From positions 1 through 15,400 of the forward strand of contig JAEETR010000103.1 of the NCBI GenBank assembly GCA_016286595.1: 15,400 bases of DNA, given 5' to 3'. Each line of letters opens with the position of its first letter. Position 1 is the first letter of the stretch. This stretch comes from Oscillospiraceae bacterium. Its GTDB lineage: Bacteria > Bacillota > Clostridia > Oscillospirales > Oscillospiraceae. The notes beneath the pieces are model-generated. The model was not told where the DNA came from. It ran no database searches and worked only from the letters and a program-made list of their open reading frames with translations. Of the stretch, positions 6,998 through 13,893 are shown in pieces. The translations under genes and the position numbers were made by a program.

Positions 6998-7578
6998 ATC
7001 AGCCCTCCGGCAAAGGGGATATCCACTCCCGCCTTTTTGAGCATGAGCCCAAGGCGGCACAGGGGAAGCCCCATGACTGTAAAGAAATCCCCGTCGATCT
7101 TCTCTATGAAATACGCGCCGATGCCCTGAGCGCCGTAGGCCCCGGCCTTGTCCATGGGCTCGCCGGTGGCGATATAGGCGTCGGCTTCCGCCTCGGTGAT
7201 GGGGCGGAAGAATACGTTGGCGCGCTCGCAGGCGGTCAGCTCCAGATCGCCTGTTATCACCGCCACGCCGGTGTGGACCGTGTGGCGCCGTCCGGACAGG
7301 GACAGGAGCATCTCTTTCGCGTCCCGGGCATCCCGGGGCTTGCCCAGAGCCGCACCGTCCAGATACACCAGAGTGTCCGCGGCGATGACCACGTCGTCGG
7401 CGGGACGGGAGGCGGCCACGTCCCGGCACTTGCACAGGGCGATGGCGGTCACGTTCTCCTGGGGCGTTCCGCCGCCGCGCTCCTCGGCATGGGACGGGAT
7501 CACCAGAAGATCCTTTATTCCTATCATTTTCAAAAGCTCAAGCCGCCGGGGCGAAGCCGACGCCAGTACAACGCTCAT
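6994..7578 (-). CDS. maf: Maf family nucleotide pyrophosphatase
   Basis: Maf hydrolyses non-canonical or canonical nucleoside triphosphates (the dTTP/UTP-type subfamily is likely) to the monophosphate and pyrophosphate. In Firmicutes it is linked to septum formation. The 194-aa protein shows the full set of family motifs: ASASPRRLELL (6-16), SHAEE (29-33), AADT with the catalytic Asp68, LGKP (78-81), GRRHTVHTGVAVI (96-108), YIATGEPMDKAGAYG (135-149) and IDGDFFTVMGLP (161-172). The start at 7578 gives this complete protein and has GGAG 6 nt upstream. A longer open frame to 7746 would extend into the preceding gene. It lies 37 bp after the U32 gene and overlaps mreC by 4 nt. Confidence 0.95.
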   Translation of the reverse strand: MSVVLASASPRRLELLKMIGIKDLLVIPSHAEERGGGTPQENVTAIALCKCRDVAASRPADDVVIAADTLVYLDGAALGKPRDARDAKEMLLSLSGRRHTVHTGVAVITGDLELTACERANVFFRPITEAEADAYIATGEPMDKAGAYGAQGIGAYFIEKIDGDFFTVMGLPLCRLGLMLKKAGVDIPFAGGLI

Positions 7579-7615
7579 TTTCTTCTCCGTTCCGCCGCGC
7601 CGCGGCGATGCGGCG

Positions 7616-9688
7616 TCAATCCTCGACCCCCGCCGCGTACAGTCCGCGCATGACGGAGGAGGGGGTGACGTCGGTAAGATTGAGGTATCGTTTCGTAACT
7701 GCAACGCACTCGGGGGCGTTCTCCGTGGTGAAGGCAAGCCGCACACCGGTGAGGCCCGCCGTCATGTATTCCCGGCTCCTGTCGGCCAGAAACACCTTCT
7801 GGGATGAATATACCGCGGTACGGCAGCCGTCGGCCCGCTCAAAGGGCATCTCGAAGCCGTTCCAGTCGGATATGCCGGAGAAGGAGTCGCAGGAACATAC
7901 GCCGGTGCAGTTCTTGAAAAGGCATGTTTCCGAGTAGATGAGGGGCAGCCGCCCGTAGACGACCGCCTCGGTGGGCAGAGGCTTGGCCATGGCCTTTATC
8001 TGTGACAGCTTCAGCTCGAAGGACAGCGTGGCTGAGTCAAGACCCAGTTCCTTCATAACCGTCAGCGCCCGGGAGTTCATTATATTAAGGCCCTGATCGC
8101 CCCGGACTATGAAGCCCATCTTTCTCGCCATGACCACGTGGCCGAGATTGGACACGCTCACCGCCGTTATGCCCATGGTCCGGGCCTTCTCCAGCCGGCC
8201 CGTCACGGCCTCCAGCTCCCGGTCGAATATCACCGGCGGCAGCTGCAGACAAACCTCGATGCCGTCGGCGTCCAGAAACGGCTTGAGCGCCTGGGCGGCG
8301 CCGTCCAGCTCGTTCACGGGCAGATACAGCACCGTGGGGGCCAGCTCCGCCAGCTCCGGCGACAGCTGGGAGGCGCGCAGTACGGATACGGTCAGCTCCG
8401 GCGCCGCGGTGACGTTGGGGATATCCTGATATACGTCGTAATCCCGTTCCGGGCGGGGAGGGAGATACTTCCGCTTCTCCATCAGCTCCTTCAGAAGAGC
8501 GTCCCGCATGGCGGCGATATCGTCGGTGGGAAGGGTAATGCCCTTTTCCACGGTGCACTTCACCCCGTCGCAGTAGAAGGGGGTGCCGCCGGTCTTGTAA
8601 AGCTGGGTCTGGAGCATGGGCAGCGTCAGACCCTTGTCGAAGGACGGCACGGGAGAGGCCCCCTCGGTGTGGACGATGTTGCCTCTGTCGTCCGCCGCTG
8701 CCAGCGCAGCGGGCTTTCCCAGAGCCAGGTCCCCGTAGAAGCACACGGGCACGTGCTGGTATTCCCGGTTAAGGTAACCGCGCCGAAGTTTGGACAGGTC
8801 CTCCGCCGTGGCGGCGGGCCGGCGCAGTATGTCCGGGGCCAGCAGCTCGTCGGGGTCGCCGTCGGAATAACCGGCGCAGAAGCCCGTGGCGGAGAAGGCG
8901 TTTTCTATGGCGGAGATATCCTCGGTGGAGGGGAGCTGCCCTCCGTTTATGGCCCGGGCGTAGGTCTCGCACAGCACGGAGACGTACTCCGGCGGCGCCC
9001 CGGGCTCGTCTATCCTCATGGCGCTCACACCCGCGGCCTTGAGACGGCTTACGCGGGATATGAGGCAGGCTTCCTTCAGAAGGAAGGGACGGTCGTTTTT
9101 CGCGCCGGTGTTGAACTCGTCGAGACAGGGCATGGTGCACTTGCCCTTCAGGTCGCTCATCCTCGACTGAACGGCGCTGAGATGGCACTGACCCGCGAAG
9201 GCGGGGCATATCGTGCCGTGGACGAAGACCTCCACCTCTATGGACACCCCGGCGCAGATCTCCTCGATGGCGTCCGCCGGCAGCTGGGCGCTGACGGCGG
9301 CCCGGGAGGCGCCCATGGCCTGGGCCATGCGCACACCGTCAAGGCTGTGCAGATTCATCCTGGGACCGGCGTGGATATCCATCTCCGGCACAGCCCTGCG
9401 CAGTACCCGGATGAGGCCGGGGTCGCTTACGATAACGGCGTTTGCGCCGTAGCGGCAGGCAAGACGGGCGTGCTGCACAGCAGGCAAAAAGCTCTCGTCG
9501 GAGGGGAGAGCGTCCATCGTGACGTAGACCTTCACGCCCCGCACGCGGCAGAACTCCGCGGCGCGGCGGAATTCGTTGACAGTCAGCGCTCCGGCGTCGC
9601 CGAAGCTGACGTAGATGGCGTCCGCGCCGCTCTCGACGGCGGCGGCAACGCCCTCAGGCGACGATACCGGCGCCAGCAGTTCCGTCAT
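7616..9688 (-). CDS. U32 family peptidase / RNA-hydroxylation-type protein
   Basis: A 690-aa member of the U32 'collagenase-like' family. Characterised relatives such as RlhA and TrhP take part in hydroxylation of 23S rRNA or tRNA wobble uridine, and the protease label is historical. The N-terminal TIM-barrel-like domain starts with LLAPVSSPEGVAAAVESGADAIYV. Four cysteines in the family's conserved spacing (C161, C168, C184, C188) follow a FVHGTIC motif and probably bind an iron-sulfur cluster. The C-terminal third carries the second conserved region, with a cysteine-rich stretch (CLFKNCTGVCSC) and ERADGCRTAVYSSQKVFLADRS, as in the long RlhA-like form. The exact substrate cannot be told. The start at 9688 has GGGAGG 8 nt upstream. 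It is the first gene of the maf-mreC-mreD-PBP2 operon. Confidence 0.9.
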   Translation of the reverse strand: MTELLAPVSSPEGVAAAVESGADAIYVSFGDAGALTVNEFRRAAEFCRVRGVKVYVTMDALPSDESFLPAVQHARLACRYGANAVIVSDPGLIRVLRRAVPEMDIHAGPRMNLHSLDGVRMAQAMGASRAAVSAQLPADAIEEICAGVSIEVEVFVHGTICPAFAGQCHLSAVQSRMSDLKGKCTMPCLDEFNTGAKNDRPFLLKEACLISRVSRLKAAGVSAMRIDEPGAPPEYVSVLCETYARAINGGQLPSTEDISAIENAFSATGFCAGYSDGDPDELLAPDILRRPAATAEDLSKLRRGYLNREYQHVPVCFYGDLALGKPAALAAADDRGNIVHTEGASPVPSFDKGLTLPMLQTQLYKTGGTPFYCDGVKCTVEKGITLPTDDIAAMRDALLKELMEKRKYLPPRPERDYDVYQDIPNVTAAPELTVSVLRASQLSPELAELAPTVLYLPVNELDGAAQALKPFLDADGIEVCLQLPPVIFDRELEAVTGRLEKARTMGITAVSVSNLGHVVMARKMGFIVRGDQGLNIMNSRALTVMKELGLDSATLSFELKLSQIKAMAKPLPTEAVVYGRLPLIYSETCLFKNCTGVCSCDSFSGISDWNGFEMPFERADGCRTAVYSSQKVFLADRSREYMTAGLTGVRLAFTTENAPECVAVTKRYLNLTDVTPSSVMRGLYAAGVED

Positions 9689-9705
9689 CCGATGCTCCTC
9701 CCTTC

Positions 9706-9736
9706 ACATGGTAATACAAAATAAATTATACCATGT
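9706..9736. repeat. Inverted repeat across the U32 operon promoter (candidate operator)
   Basis: ACATGGTA (9706-9713) and its exact reverse complement TACCATGT (9729-9736) flank a 15-bp AT-rich spacer. One arm covers part of the -10 element and the other lies just before the ribosome binding site. Since one arm is upstream of the expected transcript start, a DNA-binding site is more likely than an RNA hairpin. No regulator gene lies next to it. Confidence 0.45.
9725..9733 (-). promoter_or_regulatory. Extended -10 promoter for the U32-maf-mreCD-PBP2 operon
   Basis: The minus strand reads TGGTATAAT (9733-9725), a consensus extended -10. The -35 position 17 bp upstream falls in a nine-T tract and has no TTGACA match. 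An extended -10 can work without one. The expected start is near 9718. Confidence 0.65.
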
Positions 9737-9795
9737 CCCACGGCAAAAAAAAACAACAAATTGTCGGTACGGGGCAACTTTGGGCAAAGCGGAAT

Positions 9796-9830
9796 AAAAA
9801 GGCGGCGTTTGCTCAGCAAACGCCGCCTTT
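9796..9830 (-). terminator. Intrinsic terminator after the SIMPL-M56 unit
   Basis: A perfect 15-bp inverted repeat (9798-9812 with 9816-9830) closes a 3-nt loop. On the minus strand it runs into TTTTTATT. It starts 19 bp after the stop of the M56 gene and separates it from the U32 operon. On the plus strand the T tract is only three bases, so it is directional. Confidence 0.9.
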
Positions 9831-9849
9831 CGGATGTGATCTTCAATTA

Positions 9850-10740
9850 TTACGCGGCTTTCACCAGCATGGCGGCAAGCACCGCCATCAGCAGGACGAA
9901 GGCCGGGAATTTGTGCAGGAAGGTGAAGTAGCGGAACGTCATGATGGCGCCGATGCGTTTTTTCGTCACTCTGTAACCGAAGGAGGGGAACAGCTTGGGA
10001 AGCCCCTTGACGCTCTCGGCAAGGTCCAGGACCGAGGTTGCTATAAATTCCCGCTGCGCCACGCCGTAACGGTTGACCGTCGCCTGGTCGGTGGCCAGCT
10101 CCAGGTCGGTGCAGGCGGTGAGATACATCAGCCACACCAGGGGATTGAACCAGTGGACGGCAAGGGCCGTCACCAGCAGGAACTTTTTCACGCAGTTGAG
10201 CCTGCGCAGATCGAAATACTCCCGCTCCAGGGCGTAGGTGGCGGCGGCGGTGTGGGCGTCCTCTCCGGGCCTGACGAAGATGGTGGGCTTAAAAAGGCCG
10301 TAGGCCGTGGGACTTCTGAGCCCGCTGAGAGATTTGAGCGTGATGCCCCGGCGCAAAGGCTTTTCCGGCTCCCACCAGATATCCTCCCGGTTTATCTCCG
10401 CGGCGCGGCGGAACAGGGAAACGTAGTGAAAATACGCGCACAGCACGAGAAAAAGCCCCGCGCCCGCGCCGATGATCCATATCCGGGACGCGTTCGGCAC
10501 GCGGGACACGGCGGAGTTTACGCGGTCGAGTATCACGGTCTGCGTCTTCTCCACGAAATCGGCTCCCGGCAGTTTTGCTTTTACAAAGGGGGAGTAGGGG
10601 ATAAGAAGGCGCAGGGCGATCAGGGTCCACATATTGCTGAAGGTGCGGCGGGGCAGCACCCGCTCCAGCGCCAGCCGCAGCAGCGCCACGACGATTATCA
10701 TCTCGCCGCCGAACACACTCATCTCAAGCACGTTCATCAT
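9850..10740 (-). CDS. BlaR1/MecR1-like (M56) membrane protein with degenerate zinc site
   Basis: A 296-aa membrane protein resembling the integral-membrane metalloprotease domain of BlaR1/MecR1. Family hallmarks kept are SPTAYGLFKPTIFV (about 143-156), a charged helix and AVHWFNPLVWLMYLTACTDLELA (about 194-216, quoted as two linked pieces in the family). The catalytic HExxH is replaced by L171-E-R-E-Y175 and the CDE zinc-ligand motif by T217-D-Q219, so proteolysis is unlikely. There is no C-terminal penicillin sensor domain; the protein ends with a hydrophobic segment (about 278-294). N-terminal hydrophobic segments lie at about 8-28 and 36-50, with another near 87-104. It starts 1 bp after the SIMPL stop, with GGAG 11 nt upstream, and ATG 10737 is an equally possible start. 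No blaI-type repressor gene is adjacent. Function is unknown. Confidence 0.75.
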   Translation of the reverse strand: MMNVLEMSVFGGEMIIVVALLRLALERVLPRRTFSNMWTLIALRLLIPYSPFVKAKLPGADFVEKTQTVILDRVNSAVSRVPNASRIWIIGAGAGLFLVLCAYFHYVSLFRRAAEINREDIWWEPEKPLRRGITLKSLSGLRSPTAYGLFKPTIFVRPGEDAHTAAATYALEREYFDLRRLNCVKKFLLVTALAVHWFNPLVWLMYLTACTDLELATDQATVNRYGVAQREFIATSVLDLAESVKGLPKLFPSFGYRVTKKRIGAIMTFRYFTFLHKFPAFVLLMAVLAAMLVKAA

Positions 10741-10741
10741 A

Positions 10742-11398
10742 TTATTTTATCTCCCACACGAAGGTTACGGTGTCCGTGAGAACGATATCGTCCGGGGAGA
10801 TATCCACCGCGTTTGAGCGGGCGCCCATGCCCATGACCTTGGACTCCACGTAGAATGAGGTGGGGGAGTAGAGGACCACGTCGCCCCAGGAGTAGTCCAC
10901 GTCCATCAGCTGTCCCAGCTCCACGCCGGAGGCCTCCGCCAGAACGGCGGCCCGGCGCTTCGCGTTTTCAGCAGCATCCCGCAGAAGCGCTTCCCCCGCG
11001 CTCTCCTTGTCCTTCACCGTGAACTGCACGTTCAGCTCCGGGTCCGAAAGGCACCCGGCCACGGCTCCCAGCACGGCGCTGAGCCGCCGGTTTTCAAAGG
11101 GGAACTCCAGCTTCAGGGTGTGCCGGCAGGCGTAGCCGACGAATACGTTCTTATAGTTGCCGTTCTTGTCATGTACGCCCTCGTACTCGGAGGAGACGCT
11201 GAAGTCCGCCGTCTTTACGTCCTTGTGGTCAAAGCCCACGGCGGCCAGAGCGGCGTTGAGCTGCTCCTGCCGGGCGGCGGATTCGGCCATAGCCTTTTCA
11301 TACTGCTTATCGAGAGATTTGAGGGTCAGGGTAACGACGGTCCAGTCCGGCTTGAGGGTCAGTCTGCCAGTACCCTTTATGGTGAGAGTCCTGTTCAT
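10742..11398 (-). CDS. SIMPL domain protein (DUF541)
   Basis: A 218-aa protein with the SIMPL/DUF541 fold. It begins with the typical beta strand ITIKGTG-like pattern (LTIKGTGRLTLKPDWTVVTL), then a long helix (SLDKQYEKAMAESAARQEQL). The family's late conserved part follows, with AAENAKRRAAVLAEASGVELGQLMDVDYS split over helix and strand. Family members include BP26/OMP28-like proteins and their biochemical role is poorly known. No signal peptide or membrane anchor is visible, so it is probably cytoplasmic, unlike many exported SIMPL proteins. A GGGAGGT ribosome binding site lies about 5 nt upstream. It is the first gene of a two-gene unit with the M56-like protein and is divergent from aroA. 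Confidence 0.85.
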   Translation of the reverse strand: MNRTLTIKGTGRLTLKPDWTVVTLTLKSLDKQYEKAMAESAARQEQLNAALAAVGFDHKDVKTADFSVSSEYEGVHDKNGNYKNVFVGYACRHTLKLEFPFENRRLSAVLGAVAGCLSDPELNVQFTVKDKESAGEALLRDAAENAKRRAAVLAEASGVELGQLMDVDYSWGDVVLYSPTSFYVESKVMGMGARSNAVDISPDDIVLTDTVTFVWEIK

Positions 11399-11444
11399 CT
11401 GCGACCTCCCGTTTTTTATTCAGGCGGAGTATCCCGCCGGAACC

Positions 11445-11473
11445 ACAATAGCACAGCGCGGAGCGTTGTGCAA
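11445..11473 (-). promoter_or_regulatory. Probable promoter for the SIMPL-M56 unit
   Basis: The minus strand has TTGCAC (11473-11468), a 17-bp spacer and TATTGT (11450-11445). The match is moderate. It is the best candidate in the short divergent region. A small GGCGG/CCGCC hairpin (11423-11438) falls in the predicted leader. Confidence 0.45.
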
Positions 11474-11491
11474 ATAATTTTATCCCTTCGC

Positions 11492-11520
11492 TTGACAAAA
11501 AGCGCCTCTTTGTTTAGGTT
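11492..11520 (+). promoter_or_regulatory. Probable promoter for the aroA operon
   Basis: A perfect -35 TTGACA (11492-11497) is followed after 17 bp by a weak -10 TAGGTT (11515-11520). A nearby TATAGT (11521-11526) is at a non-standard distance. The -35 makes a promoter here likely, but the -10 is uncertain. Confidence 0.5.
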
Positions 11521-11549
11521 TATAGTAAAAACCGGAAGGGGGCGCAGAG

Positions 11550-12797
11550 GTGAGAAAAGTGATAGCGGCAGGTGCGCGCAGGGGTGCCGTGGCGGTACCG
11601 TCGTCGAAGAGCGCGCTTCACCGCCTGCTCATCTGCGCCGCCCTTTCGGACAGCCCCTCGGTCATACGCTGCCGGGGAGTATCCGGTGACGTGGAAGCTA
11701 CCGCGGACTGCCTGCGGGCCATGGGCGCCGGGGTGACGGTCGGCGGCGAGAGCATCACCGTCGTGCCCGGGCCGACACCGAGGGGAAATATCACGATGAA
11801 CTGCCGGGAGAGCGGGTCAACCCTGCGTTTTCTCCTGCCGGTCCTCGGCGCGCTGGGGATCGGTGCGGAGATAAAAATGGAGGGACGTCTGCCGCTGCGC
11901 CCGATCGAACCGCTGGCGGAGGAACTCCGGCGTCACGGCATGACAGTGGCGGGAAAAGACGGGACGATGATCTGTTCCGGCCGTCTCAGGCCGGGCAGGT
12001 ACGCGGTGCCCGGAGACGTGTCCTCCCAATTCGTGACCGGTCTGCTGCTGGCTCTGCCCCTGATGAGCGGGGACAGCACGGTGGACGTCACGGGCGGGCT
12101 GGTGTCGGCGGGTTACGTGACGCTGACGGAAAAGACGATGAAAAGCGCCGGAGTGACCGCTGAGAAGCGGGAACACGGCTGGCATATACCCGGAAATCAG
12201 GCCTACAGGCTCCCGCGGGAAGTCGAAGCCGAGGGGGACTGGTCCGGCGCGGCTGCGTTTCTGTGCATGGGCGCCGTCTCCGACGGGGGCGTAACGGTCC
12301 TCGGACTTGACGGTGACAGCGTTCAGGGCGACAGAAGGATCGCCGCCCTGCTCCGTGACGCAGGGGCGGAAGTGACCGTAAGCCCCGGCACCGTAACTGT
12401 GCGGCGGGGCCGCTTGGGGGCGGTGCGCGTCGACGCCGCCGACGTCCCCGACCTTGTCCCGGCGCTGTGCGCTCTGGCCGCGGCCGCCGAGGGGGAGACG
12501 AGAATAGTGAACGCCGGGCGACTGCGCTATAAGGAGTCAGACCGGCTGAAGACGACGGCCGCCGCGCTGAGCGCTCTTGGCGCCGATATACGCGCCGGGG
12601 ACGACGGATTCGTCATCCGCGGTACCGGCCGCCTGCGCGGCGGCGCCTGCGAAAGCTTTGGAGACCACCGTATAGCTATGGCCGCCGCTGCGGCGGCCTC
12701 GATATGTGAGGGCAGCGTTGCGGTGGACGGCGCGGAGTGCGTGGACAAATCATATCCCGGCTTCTGGGATGACCTTGATATGCTGGAGGTGGAGTGA
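11550..12797 (+). CDS. aroA: 3-phosphoshikimate 1-carboxyvinyltransferase (EPSP synthase)
   Basis: AroA joins phosphoenolpyruvate to shikimate 3-phosphate, the sixth step of the shikimate pathway. The 415-aa protein starts at GTG behind GGAAGGGGG. Conserved elements are VPSSKSALHR (K20, S21, R25), GDVEATADCLRAMGA, SSQFVTGLLLALP (158-170), EGDWSGAAAF, the catalytic Asp301 in DVPD, RYKESDR with Glu329, GDHRIAM (371-377) and Lys400 in VDKSYPGFW. The loop that reads NAGTAMRP in E. coli is RESGSTLRF (86-94) here, with phenylalanine at the proline position. This fits a clostridial-type variant rather than class I. No T-box precedes it. Its TGA directly abuts the aroC ATG. Confidence 0.96.
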   Translation: MRKVIAAGARRGAVAVPSSKSALHRLLICAALSDSPSVIRCRGVSGDVEATADCLRAMGAGVTVGGESITVVPGPTPRGNITMNCRESGSTLRFLLPVLGALGIGAEIKMEGRLPLRPIEPLAEELRRHGMTVAGKDGTMICSGRLRPGRYAVPGDVSSQFVTGLLLALPLMSGDSTVDVTGGLVSAGYVTLTEKTMKSAGVTAEKREHGWHIPGNQAYRLPREVEAEGDWSGAAAFLCMGAVSDGGVTVLGLDGDSVQGDRRIAALLRDAGAEVTVSPGTVTVRRGRLGAVRVDAADVPDLVPALCALAAAAEGETRIVNAGRLRYKESDRLKTTAAALSALGADIRAGDDGFVIRGTGRLRGGACESFGDHRIAMAAAAAASICEGSVAVDGAECVDKSYPGFWDDLDMLEVE

Positions 12798-13865
12798 ATG
12801 GGCAGCAGCTACGGTGAGAATATCCGCCTTACGTTATTCGGACAGTCCCACTCGAGGGCGGTTGGCATGGTGCTGGAGGGCGTTCCTGCGGGGAAGAGGA
12901 TAGACCTGGAGGAACTTGCCCGGTTCATGGCCCGCCGCGCCCCCGGCAGGAACGATTACTCCACCGCCCGCCGCGAGTCGGACGTGCCGGAGTTCCTCGG
13001 CGGTCTGACGGACGGCGTCACCTGCGGCGCGCCCATCGCCGCCGTTATAATGAACGAGGACGCCCGCCCCGGCGATTACAAGGCGCTGAGCCGTACGCCC
13101 CGGCCCGGCCACGCGGACTACACGGCGTACGTCAAATACTTCGGCCATGAGGACCGGTCCGGCGGCGGACATTTCTCCGCCCGCCTCACCGCGCCCCTCT
13201 GCGTCGCCGGGGGGATATGCCGTCAGCTTCTGGCGGCGGAGGGCGTCGGGATAATCTCCCGCATCGCTTCCATCGGCGCCGTAAGGGACGAGGGAGAGCT
13301 GACCGTCTCAACTGCTGACAAGGCGTTCCCGACCGTCAGCGACGCCCGGGGAAAAGAGATGATATCCGCCATCGCCGCGGCGAAGGCAGACGGCGACAGC
13401 CTGGGCGGCATAGTGGAGTGCGCCGTCGTCGGTGTGAGCGCCGGTCTTGGCGACCCCGTTTTCGGCGGCATGGAAAACCGCATCGCCGCCATACTGTTCG
13501 GCATACCCGCGGTAAAGGGCGTGGAGTTCGGCTCCGGCTTTGCCGGGTCCGCGCTGCGGGGCAGCGAGAACAACGACGGCTTCTATTACGACGGTACGGC
13601 GGTAAAAACCTTCACCAACAACTCCGGGGGCATCCTGGGCGGCGTGACCGACGGCATGCCCATAACCTTCCGGGCGGCCTTCAAGCCCACCCCGTCCATC
13701 GCGAAGGAGCAGCGGACCGTGGATCTGAATACGATGAAGGACGCCGTCGTCTCCGTCCCGGGACGGCACGACCCCTGCATAGTCCCGCGGGCGGTGCCCT
13801 GCGTCGAGGCGGCGGCGGCCATAGCCGTGTACGACGCGCTGCTGGGCAGAAAAAAGGAACTTTGA
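12798..13865 (+). CDS. aroC: Chorismate synthase
   Basis: AroC performs the FMN-dependent anti-1,4 elimination that turns EPSP into chorismate. At 355 aa it has the family length. Motifs in order: FGQSHSRAVG with His18 (14-23), RAPGRNDYSTARRESD (47-62), SRTPRPGHADYT (98-109), SGGGHFSARLTAP with the second catalytic His125 (121-133), DSLGGIVECAVVGVSAGLGDP (200-220, typical glycine-rich turn), ENNDGFYY, NNSGGILGG and GRHDPCIVPRAVPVEA-type end (323 onward, with C335 in place). The ATG follows the aroA stop without a gap, and the GGAGGTGGAG at the end of aroA acts as ribosome binding site, so the two are translationally coupled. No separate flavin reductase domain is fused to it. Confidence 0.96.
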   Translation: MGSSYGENIRLTLFGQSHSRAVGMVLEGVPAGKRIDLEELARFMARRAPGRNDYSTARRESDVPEFLGGLTDGVTCGAPIAAVIMNEDARPGDYKALSRTPRPGHADYTAYVKYFGHEDRSGGGHFSARLTAPLCVAGGICRQLLAAEGVGIISRIASIGAVRDEGELTVSTADKAFPTVSDARGKEMISAIAAAKADGDSLGGIVECAVVGVSAGLGDPVFGGMENRIAAILFGIPAVKGVEFGSGFAGSALRGSENNDGFYYDGTAVKTFTNNSGGILGGVTDGMPITFRAAFKPTPSIAKEQRTVDLNTMKDAVVSVPGRHDPCIVPRAVPCVEAAAAIAVYDALLGRKKEL

Positions 13866-13893
13866 CGCTGAAAACTCACAAAACGGAGAGAGA

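Noticed and set aside
6998..7435. N-terminal extension of the mreC frame
   Set aside because: It overlaps maf in another frame and reads as arginine/glycine-rich sequence. MreC starts at 6997 with a basic tail and membrane segment in the correct place.
8138..9724. Plus-strand open frame of 528 codons opposite the U32 gene
   Set aside because: Low-complexity GC-type composition, no recognisable motif or ribosome binding site, and it runs through the U32 promoter. Shadow frame.
9745..9753. Nine-base A tract upstream of the U32 promoter
   Set aside because: A homopolymer in the -35 position without a consensus -35. No separate function can be supported.
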